In this document: positions 8,190 to 16,609 of the stretch, one piece after another
Position numbering within the stretch: the stretch's first letter is position 1
Layout: each line of letters opens with the position of its first letter
NCBI GenBank assembly: GCA_017449065.1
Contig: JAFSKF010000014.1
Location: forward strand, 1-43,758
Length of the DNA stretch: 43,758 bases
Reading direction: 5' to 3'
Origin: Bacteroidales bacterium
Lineage (GTDB): Bacteria; Bacteroidota; Bacteroidia; Bacteroidales; UBA3663
Program-made: the position numbers and the translations under genes
The notes under the pieces: model-generated
The model's database searches: none
Seen by the model: the letters and a program-made list of their open reading frames with translations, nothing else
Told to the model about the DNA's origin: nothing

Positions 8190-9175
8190 GATAGTGCGGT
8201 CTGTTTTTGTTCCCGATACCTGTCGTAGGCCGAGAAAAGGTTGGCCAGAATGGTGCCCGAAATGCTATGGTAGGCGCACGAAATGGCACAAGGAATAACA
8301 GCCAGCGGATCGAAGAACTGGGGCGCCAGATTGGTGGCTAATCCCGCATTCTGCATGCCGACTTCGATGCTGATGGTGCGACGTTTGGCACGGTTGAAAT
8401 GGAACAGCGAGCCTAACAGATAGCCCAGCAGATAGCCGAGCGTATTGTGGCAGAAAACCACGCAAAGCGTCAGTCCGAGCAGCGCAAATGCGTTGCCGGC
8501 CAGCTGTAGGTTCGGAATGGCGGCACGGACGGCATTGCCTACAATAAAAGCCAGACAGATGACCGATATGCCGGGCATGCACGATTGGATGTCCTTGAAG
8601 TTCTGACGTCGGCCGAACAGATAGTTGAACAGACAGCCAATCGCCACAGGCAGCAGGGTTACCACTAGAATGTTCTGGAACATTCCCCACGTATCGACAT
8701 TGATTTCTGCTCCTGCGAGCAGATAAACCAGCAACGGGGTAACCACAGGAGCCAGCAAGGTGCTGACCGTTGTCATACCGACCGAAAAAGCTACATCGCC
8801 TTTGCACAGGAACGACATGATGTTGCTCGAAACGCCTCCCGGACAGCAACCCACCAGAATAATGCCGACCGACAGTTCCGGCGACAACTGGAAGAGGTGA
8901 GCCAGTGCGTATGCCACAAGTGGCATAACCGAAAATTGTGCCAACGTGCCCAGCAGGATGTCGAGCGGGCGGTGGAGCAGGATCTTGAAGTCTTGGGTGC
9001 TGAGGGTACAACCCATTGTGAGCATGATGATGCCCAAAATGATGTTAGCCAATCCGAAGCGGCTAATCCAGGCGAAAGTGTCAGGCCAGATGGCAGCAAT
9101 AATGGCGGCCAGAATGACGACAGCCGAGGTGTAGCGCCCCATGAAGCGGCTGAAAAGCTGTAAAAGTTTGAGCAT
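8186..9175 (-). CDS. Bile acid:sodium symporter (BASS) family transporter
   Basis: A 329-residue protein with nine or ten membrane segments and the family signatures LGIIMLTMGCTLS near residue 47, VGCCPGGVSSNIMSFL in the core, and a late EVGMQNAGLATNLA segment. This is the BASS/SBF layout of two crossing regions. BASS proteins move organic anions with sodium; the substrate here (bile acid, keto acid or other) cannot be read from sequence. I placed the start at the ATG at 9175, because the longer frame to 9538 runs through the operon promoter and into the divergent PIN gene. First gene of the operon with gluQ and the yitT-like gene. Confidence 0.88.
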   Translation of the reverse strand: MLKLLQLFSRFMGRYTSAVVILAAIIAAIWPDTFAWISRFGLANIILGIIMLTMGCTLSTQDFKILLHRPLDILLGTLAQFSVMPLVAYALAHLFQLSPELSVGIILVGCCPGGVSSNIMSFLCKGDVAFSVGMTTVSTLLAPVVTPLLVYLLAGAEINVDTWGMFQNILVVTLLPVAIGCLFNYLFGRRQNFKDIQSCMPGISVICLAFIVGNAVRAAIPNLQLAGNAFALLGLTLCVVFCHNTLGYLLGYLLGSLFHFNRAKRRTISIEVGMQNAGLATNLAPQFFDPLAVIPCAISCAYHSISGTILANLFSAYDRYREQKQTALS

Positions 9176-9237
9176 ATTACAAATAAAATTCGGGCTTAGA
9201 AGCCAATAATTCGGCATTTGTTGCCGACTTTTGCCCG

Positions 9238-9245
9238 CAAATTTA
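9238..9245 (-). promoter_or_regulatory. -7 box for the symporter-gluQ-yitT operon
   Basis: TAAATTTG on the minus strand matches TAnnTTTG and lies 62 nt upstream of the symporter ATG. The -33 region is only weakly conserved. It sits back-to-back with the PIN-gene promoter. Confidence 0.55.
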
Positions 9246-9284
9246 GGTATTTTCGGTGAAAACAGGAAATATCTGTCATAAAAA

Positions 9285-9316
9285 TTTGTGTTTTCCATCA
9301 AAAAGTAGTACCTTTG
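9285..9316 (+). promoter_or_regulatory. Promoter of the PIN-domain gene
   Basis: TTTG (9285-9288), 20 nt, TACCTTTG (9309-9316). This is a full match to the Bacteroidetes consensus, 22 nt before the ATG at 9339. Confidence 0.8.
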
Positions 9317-9338
9317 CGCCGCAATTTTAATATATAAT

Positions 9339-10985
9339 ATGAGAAAATCCACTACCGCAAGCCAAGTGGAGGCCCCAGTTGCAGAAGAGAAGGTTGCAAA
9401 ACGAGCACCTCGTTCACGCAAAAAGGCAGTTGCCCCACAGGCTGAAGAAACAGCGGTCATGGAAGAAGCCCACGAAGTTGCAGCCCCTGCTGAGGAAGTG
9501 AAAACCGAGCAGGAGGCGCCCGTTGAAGAGGCCTCCACGACCCAACCCGAGACTAAGAAACAAGTTAAGAATACCGTTATCCCACCGCTGCCGAAAGGGT
9601 TGATTGTGCGCGATTTCGTTGATCTGTGGAATGTCCGTATTCCTTTGTTGAACGATCAGCAGATTCAGATGCTCACCTTGCAGGAGGCGCAAGAGCGACA
9701 CCTTTTCTTTGAAGCCATTCTGGCACAGGTGTTGGATTACGATGTTGTTGTGAGCGACACCAATATCTGGCTCGAACTCCTTGTCGGACATACTTCCAGT
9801 CATAGCGACCCGAGGGTGAATGCCCGTCTGATGTTCGAACGTCAGTTGGAGTTTATCTCCAAAATGATGAAGAAGAGAGGTGGTCGTTTCATTATCATGA
9901 GCGAGACGTACGAGGAAATCGATCGTTTTGCAAGTGCACAGGAACCAGCCAATTATCAGACTGCCGATTGGGAAGATCCCGCCCTTTGCCGCAATGTGTC
10001 AGCACGTTTGGCAAAGCGCCTGATCATGAGTCAGCAGCGCGAGAACCGCCTTCGTATTGAGGGTGTCACCAGCGAATCCCATCATGCTTCGTTTGCCGAT
10101 CCTGCCATCATCCGCAGGGTGGTCGATTTGTTCGCCCATGGCAAAAAGGTATTGCTGATCACCAACGATGCTTCGGTAGCCATCCGCAGTATGGGTATGT
10201 GTGACGATTTGCAGCGCATTAACAACATCGACGATATTACCTGGGATCAGCAATATGCTCCGATTCGTCCGATGGCAATCACGATGGATGATCTGAAAGC
10301 GCTTGATGGCTATACGCGCCAATATCACTTCCTGCAAGTGGCGGCCGGTGCCGGTTGGATGCAGGATATGACTCCGCAGGCACCTCATGAACCTCTGCCT
10401 GTGCTGCAAATCGACGAAAACGCTTTCCGTCCTGGCGACAAGCGGGAGCGTCGTAGTGATAAGGAGGACCGTCTGCGCAATGAGCAGATCAAGGAGCAGC
10501 AGCGTCAGGCCAAGGAGCAAATCGACCAGCAACGCCAGCAGGTAGAACAACAGCGCCAGCAGCTCAAGCAGGATCAGCAGCAACTGAAGCAAGACCAGCA
10601 GCAACTGAAGCAAGACCAGCAGAGAATCGAGCAGCAGCGCCAGCAGCTCAAACAGGACCAGCAGAAACTAAAGGAGGCTCAGAACTCTCAGATTATTCAG
10701 AATACTCAGAGTACTCCGAGTAATCAGAATACTCCAAGTAATCAGAATACTCCGAGTAATCAGAATACTCCGAGTAATCCGATTCCTCAACCCTCTCAGC
10801 CAGCACCTGCAGAACCTGTAAAAGAAGAGGCAGAGCAGACTTCTACGGAAGAAACAGCACCTCAGTTGCCCGGTTTCTCTCCAGAAGACATGGCCTTGAT
10901 CGCATCGCCGGCTCCTAAGAAGCGCACGCATCGCGGTGGCCGCCGTCGTAGTTCAGGGAACTCAACCAAAGGCCAAGTGCAGTAA
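9339..10985 (+). CDS. PIN-domain protein with glutamine-rich coiled-coil and repeat tail
   Basis: A 548-residue protein in four parts. Residues 1-75 are low-complexity Ala/Glu/Pro with a basic patch (KRAPRSRKK). Residues ~130-300 are a PIN-like nuclease fold with the acidic residues expected at its metal site: Asp140 in VVVSDTNIW, Glu189 in MSETYEEID, Asp277 in LITNDASVA. Residues ~375-447 are a Gln/Lys/Asp-rich helix built from repeats such as QQLKQDQ, probably a long coiled coil. Residues 459-481 are repeats of TPSNQN, followed by a Pro/Glu linker and a basic GGRRR tail near 535 that could bind nucleic acid. PIN domains usually cut RNA. It stands alone under its own promoter, so it is not an obvious VapC toxin; no antitoxin gene is adjacent. 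Its 3' end overlaps the convergent symporter gene by 71 bases. Confidence 0.75.
   Translation: MRKSTTASQVEAPVAEEKVAKRAPRSRKKAVAPQAEETAVMEEAHEVAAPAEEVKTEQEAPVEEASTTQPETKKQVKNTVIPPLPKGLIVRDFVDLWNVRIPLLNDQQIQMLTLQEAQERHLFFEAILAQVLDYDVVVSDTNIWLELLVGHTSSHSDPRVNARLMFERQLEFISKMMKKRGGRFIIMSETYEEIDRFASAQEPANYQTADWEDPALCRNVSARLAKRLIMSQQRENRLRIEGVTSESHHASFADPAIIRRVVDLFAHGKKVLLITNDASVAIRSMGMCDDLQRINNIDDITWDQQYAPIRPMAITMDDLKALDGYTRQYHFLQVAAGAGWMQDMTPQAPHEPLPVLQIDENAFRPGDKRERRSDKEDRLRNEQIKEQQRQAKEQIDQQRQQVEQQRQQLKQDQQQLKQDQQQLKQDQQRIEQQRQQLKQDQQKLKEAQNSQIIQNTQSTPSNQNTPSNQNTPSNQNTPSNPIPQPSQPAPAEPVKEEAEQTSTEETAPQLPGFSPEDMALIASPAPKKRTHRGGRRRSSGNSTKGQVQ
10555..10785 (+). repeat. In-gene tandem repeats (21-nt QQLKQDQ units and 18-nt TPSNQN units)
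   Basis: At 10555-10680 a 21-nt unit encoding QQLKQDQ recurs several times, including two near-identical neighbours. At 10713-10785 an 18-nt unit (ACTCCGAGTAATCAGAAT) occurs three times in full plus a partial fourth copy. Both unit lengths are multiples of three, so copy-number change would keep the reading frame. Confidence 0.85.
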
Positions 10986-12417
10986 AGGCTGCATTATAGA
11001 GCAGCAACTCGAAACCGATTTGATATCCGCCGAACCAGGCTTCGCTGTTTAGCGATAGGAGCAGGCAGATCAAAGGCGAAATCACACAGATATAGGGGAT
11101 CCAGCTATCACGGCTGGATCTTTTTGTATATAGTCCGAACAGATATAAGCCCAGCAGCGGGCCGTACGTGTAGCTGGCGATGATATAGACGGCATTGATG
11201 ACAGAGCCTGATCCGATGACGCGGAAAAGGTAGATTAGCAGTCCCATGGCCAGACAGTTCACAATGTGTACACGCATACGGGTCTGGCGCAACTGTTCCT
11301 CGTTTTGCTTCTTGGGCGCTTGCAGCATGTCGATGGTGATGGAAGTCGTAAGAGCTGTTACGGCCGATCCGGCACTTGAAAAGGCAGCGGCAATCAGGCC
11401 GAGAATAAACAGCACTCCTACAACGATTGGCAGATAGGGGGTGCCGTCGGGAGCAGATCCGGTAGCGATAGCCGGAAACAACTCGTCCGGTTTGCTAACC
11501 GACAATCCGATTTCGGCGGCAAACTTATAGAGCAAGATACCCAATGCCAGAAACAGGATATTGACCGGCAAAAAACCGAATCCATAGCTGATCACATTCT
11601 TCTTGGCATCGTGCAGGTTCTTGCACGAAAGGTTTTTCTGCATCATGTCCTGATCCAAGCCAGTCATCGAAACCGTCGTAAAAACACCGGCTAGGAACTG
11701 TTTCCAGAAATAGCGCTTGTCTAAGGCATCGTCGAAGAACCAGGTCCGGCTCATTTCGCTGTCGGCAATTGTGTTCCATAGTCCTGTAGCATCCAATCCC
11801 ATGGTCCGGCACATATAATAAATGCAGAGCACCACAGCCGCAATGAGCGACAGCGTTTGCAGCATATCGGTCCACACCAGCGTCTTGACGCCGCCTTTGA
11901 AGGTGTAAAGATACACCACCAGCATGGTGACTGCCACATTCAGACCGAACGGAATACCGAGATTGTCGAACAAAACCAGTTGGAGCACCAACGCAGTCAG
12001 ATACATCCGGACACCGCACCCCAGAAACTTACTGAGCAGGAAGAAGAGGGCACCCGTACGATAGGCCTTGGGGCCGAAACGTTGCTCCAGATAACCGTAG
12101 ATGCTGCTCAGATTCAAGCGGTAATAGAGGGGGAGAAGCACGTAGGCAATAACGAAATAGCCCGTTGTGAAGCCCAGCACCATCTGGAGATAGCTGAACT
12201 GCGTGCCAGCCACCATGCCCGGAACCGATATGAACGTTACGCCCGATATGCTGGTGCCGATCATGGCGATGGCAACCACCCACCAGGGCGATTTGCGGGC
12301 GCCGGTAAAGAACGCCTGATTCTCGTTAGCCGATTTTTGGCGGGTTGTGAACCACGTTACTAAAAAGATAACGGCAAAATAAAGTGCTATAATCAGTAAA
12401 ACGATGTTCGAGGACAT
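10915..12417 (-). CDS. Sodium:solute symporter (SSS) family protein
   Basis: A 500-residue membrane protein with about 13 hydrophobic segments and the SSS signatures: FFTGARKSPWWVVAIAMIGT and SGVTFISVPG near the N-terminus, a long helix ending in LEQRFGPKAYR, and GLIAAAFSSAGSAVTALTTS in the later core. SSS transporters use a sodium gradient to import sugars, amino acids, sialic acid or similar solutes; the substrate is not evident. Last gene of a leftward operon, 49 nt after the glycosyltransferase gene. Its final 24 codons overlap the end of the convergent PIN gene, and the last residues (NYDGGHRDACAS) look poorly conserved, so the C-terminus may have been extended by stop-codon loss. Confidence 0.88.
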   Translation of the reverse strand: MSSNIVLLIIALYFAVIFLVTWFTTRQKSANENQAFFTGARKSPWWVVAIAMIGTSISGVTFISVPGMVAGTQFSYLQMVLGFTTGYFVIAYVLLPLYYRLNLSSIYGYLEQRFGPKAYRTGALFFLLSKFLGCGVRMYLTALVLQLVLFDNLGIPFGLNVAVTMLVVYLYTFKGGVKTLVWTDMLQTLSLIAAVVLCIYYMCRTMGLDATGLWNTIADSEMSRTWFFDDALDKRYFWKQFLAGVFTTVSMTGLDQDMMQKNLSCKNLHDAKKNVISYGFGFLPVNILFLALGILLYKFAAEIGLSVSKPDELFPAIATGSAPDGTPYLPIVVGVLFILGLIAAAFSSAGSAVTALTTSITIDMLQAPKKQNEEQLRQTRMRVHIVNCLAMGLLIYLFRVIGSGSVINAVYIIASYTYGPLLGLYLFGLYTKRSSRDSWIPYICVISPLICLLLSLNSEAWFGGYQIGFELLLYNAAFTALGLWLSSLNYDGGHRDACAS

Positions 12418-12466
12418 AGTTCTTGGGGTGAATTATAAAATGTAGGAAAGAAAAGCCGGATGATTG

Positions 12467-13525
12467 TCAGAAAATATCGGAGAACTTTTTCTGTCCTTTC
12501 AGGTAGTAGGCTGTCAGAATATTGATGCGCTCCTCGCTGGTGCGATGAACATGCTTGAAGAGATTATTGTGCGAATGTCCGAAGATGGCTTCATCGCGTT
12601 CGTAGATATCCTGAATCATCCATTTAGCTTCCTTGTGCGCCTGCCGGATGGCGCCGACCTGTTTGAATTGTCCGTGGAAAAGGAAATTCAAGGCAGCAAT
12701 AAAATCGAGGCATTTGCGTTCGAACATGATGCGCGAACGCGACTTCTTCGGCAGGTTCTTATAAAGCATTAGCAAAGAATTGCGGAAATTAAGTCTGGTC
12801 TTTATCGGATTACCTTGTGGTAAACTGCCTCCGCCCAAGTGATAAACTACCGAATGGGGAACACAGGTGATACGCCATTGCATACGACGCAGGCGCCAGC
12901 ATAAGTCTATTTCCTCCATGTGGGCAAAGAAGTGTTTGTCCAAGCCGCCGGCTTTCAGATACAGTTCGCGCCGCACCAGCATACAGGCACCGGAGGCCCA
13001 CATGATCGGGCGTTTCATGTCGTATTGTCCTTCGTCTTTTTCGATGGTATCGAAAATGCGTCCGCGGCAATACGGATAGCCATGTTTATCCAGATATCCG
13101 CCACAGGCTCCGGCATATTCGAATAGGGAATGGTCGCGGTCGCTCAGAATCTTAGGTTGCACGGCAGCCGTATGTTCATGCACCTCCAAGTGTTCTAAGA
13201 GGGGCTCCAGCCAGTGTTCGGTAACCGCGACATCATCGTTCAGCAACACCACGTAAGGTGTTTCCACCTGCTTGATGGCACGATTATAGCCTTCGGCAAA
13301 GCCGTAGTTCTTTCCTAGGGGAATCACCTTTACAGAGGGAAATTCCTCGGCCAATAGCTGAAGAGAGGAGTCTTCTGACCCATTGTCGGCCACCACAATA
13401 TCTGCTATTGCCGGATCAGTATATTGAACTACGGTAGGTAAGTATCGGCGAATAAACCCATGCTCATCCCCGTTCCAATTCAGAATAATAACTGAAACTT
13501 TTTTTGATTGAGATTCCGTATTCAT
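12467..13525 (-). CDS. Family 2 glycosyltransferase
   Basis: A 352-residue GT-A fold transferase of GT2 type, similar in layout to rhamnosyltransferases. The N-terminal Rossmann-like part has VSVIILNWNG (10-19) and VVADNGSED (44-52). The metal/nucleotide-sugar motif is LLNDD (94-98). A later acceptor region has ASGACMLVRRELY and FFAHMEEIDLCWRL, which contains the probable catalytic base. The C-terminal ~100 residues are basic and amphipathic and may contact the membrane. It is likely to act on cell-surface glycan; donor and acceptor are unknown. It sits between the RNA methyltransferase gene (18 nt upstream) and the symporter gene, so its transcription probably depends on the methyltransferase promoter. 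Confidence 0.88.
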   Translation of the reverse strand: MNTESQSKKVSVIILNWNGDEHGFIRRYLPTVVQYTDPAIADIVVADNGSEDSSLQLLAEEFPSVKVIPLGKNYGFAEGYNRAIKQVETPYVVLLNDDVAVTEHWLEPLLEHLEVHEHTAAVQPKILSDRDHSLFEYAGACGGYLDKHGYPYCRGRIFDTIEKDEGQYDMKRPIMWASGACMLVRRELYLKAGGLDKHFFAHMEEIDLCWRLRRMQWRITCVPHSVVYHLGGGSLPQGNPIKTRLNFRNSLLMLYKNLPKKSRSRIMFERKCLDFIAALNFLFHGQFKQVGAIRQAHKEAKWMIQDIYERDEAIFGHSHNNLFKHVHRTSEERINILTAYYLKGQKKFSDIF

Positions 13526-13543
13526 AACTTCAACAACGTAAAC

Positions 13544-14320
13544 CTATTTTCTTCTGCGAAACTCAGAAACCGTAATGGCTGTGGCTATCCCGACATTGAG
13601 CGACTCGCTGGTCATCGCATCTTTCGGGAATGGCGGAATAAACAGTTTGTCGGAAACCTGTGCTGCCACTTCGGTCGAAATGCCGCGACCTTCATTACCC
13701 ATGACGATAACGCCCCGGTCAGACAATTCTTTCCGATAAATATTCTCACCCTCTAAAAACGTGCCATAGACAGGCACCCCGCGTGTTCGCATCTTTCGTA
13801 CGAAAGCCGGCAGATCCGTATAATGGACACGCACGCGGGCAATCGCTCCCATTGTGGCTTGTACCACTTTCGGAGCATAACAGTCGGCCGTATTGGGCGA
13901 ACAGACAATATCACGGATGCCGAACCAGTCACACAGACGGATGATGGTTCCCAGATTACCGGGATCCTGCACTTCGTCAAGGGCGATGACCAGCTGTTCC
14001 GATAATCGCTCAATCGTCTTTTCGTCGAAAAGATGCGACGGAATCCTGAAAGTGCCCAGCACTTCCTGCGGAGATTGCATCAGGCTAAGCCGTTCCATCT
14101 CCTGCGGACTGATCAGCAAGCATTCTTCGGCCAGCTTCTCAGCTTCCGGATGTGCTTGCCACCAGGTCGCCGTAGCCACCAGCCGGTGGCAGCGCATGGC
14201 TTGCAGATTGTCTTGCACCAGTTTGTTTCCTTCGGCCACAAACTCGCCCTCCTGCAGCCGGAACTTGCGTTGGCTCAGACTTCTTACCTGCTTAAGGGTG
14301 TTTTTTGATATTGTATCCAC
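13544..14320 (-). CDS. SpoU/TrmH-family RNA 2'-O-methyltransferase
   Basis: A 258-residue SPOUT methyltransferase with an N-terminal substrate-binding domain (FRLQEGEFVAEGNKLV) and the three SpoU motifs: DPGNLGTIIRLCDWFG, VIVMGNEGRGIS, and the knot segment SLNVGIATAITVSEF near the C-terminus. It methylates a ribose in rRNA or tRNA; the exact target (RlmB-like or other) cannot be assigned. I chose the GTG at 14320 because the longer frame to 14404 runs through the -7 box at 14342-14349. From GTG the sequence VDTISKNTLKQVRSL matches how these proteins begin. First gene of the operon with the glycosyltransferase and symporter. Confidence 0.88.
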   Translation of the reverse strand: MDTISKNTLKQVRSLSQRKFRLQEGEFVAEGNKLVQDNLQAMRCHRLVATATWWQAHPEAEKLAEECLLISPQEMERLSLMQSPQEVLGTFRIPSHLFDEKTIERLSEQLVIALDEVQDPGNLGTIIRLCDWFGIRDIVCSPNTADCYAPKVVQATMGAIARVRVHYTDLPAFVRKMRTRGVPVYGTFLEGENIYRKELSDRGVIVMGNEGRGISTEVAAQVSDKLFIPPFPKDAMTSESLNVGIATAITVSEFRRRK

Positions 14321-14341
14321 TTTCGATTGACTTTTACTGCG

Positions 14342-14372
14342 CAAAATTAGCGAATTTCGTATGAAAAAGCAA
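14342..14372 (-). promoter_or_regulatory. Promoter of the SpoU methyltransferase operon
   Basis: On the minus strand there is TTG (14372-14370), 20 nt, then TAATTTTG (14349-14342). The position fixes the methyltransferase start at the GTG 22 nt downstream. Confidence 0.6.
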
Positions 14373-14434
14373 GAAAAAGCCCCGTGAATAGCCAATTTTC
14401 CCATGGAAATAGGCGAAGATTTGTGAAAAATATG

Positions 14435-14442
14435 TACATTTG
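14435..14442 (+). promoter_or_regulatory. -7 box for the udk operon
   Basis: TACATTTG matches TAnnTTTG and lies 57 nt before the udk ATG at 14500. No TTTG is seen at the ideal -33 spacing. Confidence 0.55.
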
Positions 14443-14499
14443 CAGCAAAATCAAAAAGATTATCCTAAATCCAAACAACCCAAATTCGAAAAAATACAC

Positions 14500-15108
14500 A
14501 TGATTATTGGCATTGCAGGTGGTACCGGTTCCGGCAAGACCACCGTAGTACGTAAAATCATCGAGGCACTTCCGGCCGGTAGTGTAACAGTCGTTTCTCA
14601 GGATTCCTATTATAAAGACAGCAGTCATTTGCCTTGGGAAGAACGTCGCGCCCAGAACTTCGATGAGCCGCGGGCTTTCGATTGGCAGTTATTGTATCAG
14701 CATCTGGCCCTTCTGCGCGAGGGGCAGGCGGTCGATGAACCTATTTACGACTATACAACCTGTTCCCGTTTGAAGGAAACCAAGCATATCGAACCGCGTC
14801 GCGTGATTATTCTGGAGGGTATTATGGCGCTGGTCGATCCTTCCATCCGAGCCATTCTCGACATGAAGGTGTTTGTGGATGCCGACAGCGACGAACGTCT
14901 GATTCGTGTGCTCCGGCGCGATGTGGTGGAACGAGGCAGAACCGTCGAAGATCTGATCGACCGCTACCAGCGTATCATCAAGCCGATGCACAATCTGCAT
15001 ATCGAGCCGACCAAGGCGTATGCCGATGTTATTGTTCCGCAGGGTGGCAGCAATAGTGTGGCTATCGACCTGCTGAAACAGTTTATTCAGAAAGTTTTGG
15101 GGCAATAA
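14500..15108 (+). CDS. udk: Uridine kinase
   Basis: A 202-residue P-loop kinase that phosphorylates uridine and cytidine with ATP or GTP in pyrimidine salvage. The P-loop GGTGSGKTT is at residues 7-15. QDSYYKDSSHLPWEER, the FDEPRAFDW segment, and DVVERGRTVEDLIDRY are standard Udk signatures. The start is the ATG at 14500, which gives the usual MIIGIAGGTGSGK beginning. An in-frame TTG at 14440 overlaps the promoter and is rejected. It leads a rightward operon; the transglycosylase gene starts 6 nt after its stop. Confidence 0.93.
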   Translation: MIIGIAGGTGSGKTTVVRKIIEALPAGSVTVVSQDSYYKDSSHLPWEERRAQNFDEPRAFDWQLLYQHLALLREGQAVDEPIYDYTTCSRLKETKHIEPRRVIILEGIMALVDPSIRAILDMKVFVDADSDERLIRVLRRDVVERGRTVEDLIDRYQRIIKPMHNLHIEPTKAYADVIVPQGGSNSVAIDLLKQFIQKVLGQ

Positions 15109-15114
15109 GATAGC

Positions 15115-16575
15115 ATGAAGCGTCGGTACTGGTTTATTATTGCAGCTCTTGTAGGCTTTTCAATCGTGGCGTATGTCTGCTATAGGACAGTCACAGAAAA
15201 GCCGGGATATGTTTGTCGTTCGTGGACGGAAATCGTTCAGAGCGACACGTTGCGGGTTGTCACCGTACCGTCTTCCATCAGCTGTTTCCCCTATAAAGAC
15301 GGTTGGCGCGGACACGAATATGAAATGGTGCGGCAGGTAGCCGACAATTTAGGCTTGCAGCTCTATATCGAACTGGCACCCTCCGAACGCGCCATGTTCG
15401 ACAGCCTTCGGATGGGTGCGGCCGATCTGGCGGCATGGCCTGTGGCCTATAGCGTGGCAGCCTACGAAGGCGATCTTCGTCCATGCGGTTATGCCTATCA
15501 GGTCGGGTTGGTACCATTGACCCATGGCAAACTGAAAGCCGGAACCGCCGATACGGGCCGTTATACGTTGGCGATGCCTCACGGAAGCCGTTCCTGGATT
15601 GCCATGCAAGATACCGCTTTTACCGGAAGTTTCGATGTCACGCCTTTCCGTTTGGAAACCCTTTCTCCCGATTCCGTTACCTTGGAATCCTTGATGGAAA
15701 TGATAGCGCAAGGCGACTACGATGCCACCTTGGTTTCATCGAATGTGGCTCAGCTGATGCGATCGTTTTATCGGGAATTGCAGGTAGGGAAACCCATTCT
15801 TGGAAGCGAGGATTCAGTTTCGTGGGTGGTTCATGCTTCTGCCGATACGTTGGCCTACAAGATTGATTCCGTATGCAGGTTTGAATATGCAGCACCCCAT
15901 TATGCTGCTGTCACCAAACGGTATTACGAACAGAGTCAGGGACGTCAGGTCAAGATCCGATACCTGTTGGGGAACGGTCATCTTTCCGTTTACGACGATT
16001 TGTTCAAGCAGTATGCGAAGGAAGTAGGATGGGACTGGCGGCTGCTGGCGGCTGTCGCTTATGTGGAAAGTCGCTTCGATCCGCATGAAGAGTCCTCGAA
16101 AGGTGCCCGGGGCCTGATGCAGCTCATGCCGGCAACCGGCGAACGGTTCGGATGTCCGGAAGAGATGCTTTCCGATCCGGAAGCGAATGTGGCAGCCGGA
16201 TGTCGGCTCATCAAGTCGCTTGAGACGGGTTTGCGAAGCCGCCTTTCCCGCACGCTGCAGCCCGGTATCGAACAGTATGCCGAGGCCGACAGTATCACGA
16301 AGGCGAGTGTTGAGCGCGATCTGATTTACTATACATTGGCAAGTTATAATGCCGGATTGGGGCATGTGTTTGATGCTATTGCATTGGCCGATACTTTGCA
16401 ACTCAATCCGGGAATCTGGCAAGGGAATGTGGAATATGCTTTGACCCTGAAAGCCGATTCTGCCTACTATAATCTGCCGAATGTCCGATTGGGAAAATTC
16501 AATGCTACGGTGACCGTCAATTATGTGCAAGAGGTGCTCGAGGCCTACGGGCTGTTCTGCACCATGGTCCAGTAA
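15115..16575 (+). CDS. MltF-like membrane-bound lytic transglycosylase
   Basis: A 486-residue envelope protein. An N-terminal hydrophobic helix (residues 6-24) is a signal anchor. Residues ~45-280 resemble a periplasmic solute-binding (SBP_bac_3) domain: LRVVTVPSSISCF, then YEMVRQVADNLGL. Residues ~300-480 are a goose-lysozyme-type SLT domain with the catalytic Glu318 in AYVESRFDP, followed by GARGLMQLMPATGERFG and SYNAGLGHV. This is the MltF architecture; the enzyme cleaves peptidoglycan glycan strands to 1,6-anhydro ends. No lipobox is obvious, so anchoring seems to be by the N-terminal helix. Second gene of the udk operon. Confidence 0.88.
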   Translation: MKRRYWFIIAALVGFSIVAYVCYRTVTEKPGYVCRSWTEIVQSDTLRVVTVPSSISCFPYKDGWRGHEYEMVRQVADNLGLQLYIELAPSERAMFDSLRMGAADLAAWPVAYSVAAYEGDLRPCGYAYQVGLVPLTHGKLKAGTADTGRYTLAMPHGSRSWIAMQDTAFTGSFDVTPFRLETLSPDSVTLESLMEMIAQGDYDATLVSSNVAQLMRSFYRELQVGKPILGSEDSVSWVVHASADTLAYKIDSVCRFEYAAPHYAAVTKRYYEQSQGRQVKIRYLLGNGHLSVYDDLFKQYAKEVGWDWRLLAAVAYVESRFDPHEESSKGARGLMQLMPATGERFGCPEEMLSDPEANVAAGCRLIKSLETGLRSRLSRTLQPGIEQYAEADSITKASVERDLIYYTLASYNAGLGHVFDAIALADTLQLNPGIWQGNVEYALTLKADSAYYNLPNVRLGKFNATVTVNYVQEVLEAYGLFCTMVQ

Positions 16576-16609
16576 TCAGATTTTGAAATAACAGACAAAA
16601 CGAAAACCG

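Noticed and set aside
9176..9538. N-terminal extension of the bile-acid symporter-family protein to 9538
   Set aside because: It would cross both divergent promoters and 200 bases of the PIN gene. The residues are low-complexity antisense, and the family N-terminus begins at 9175.
14440..14499. TTG start giving a 20-residue longer uridine kinase
   Set aside because: The TTG lies inside the -7 box, so it would not be on the message. The family start is the ATG at 14500.
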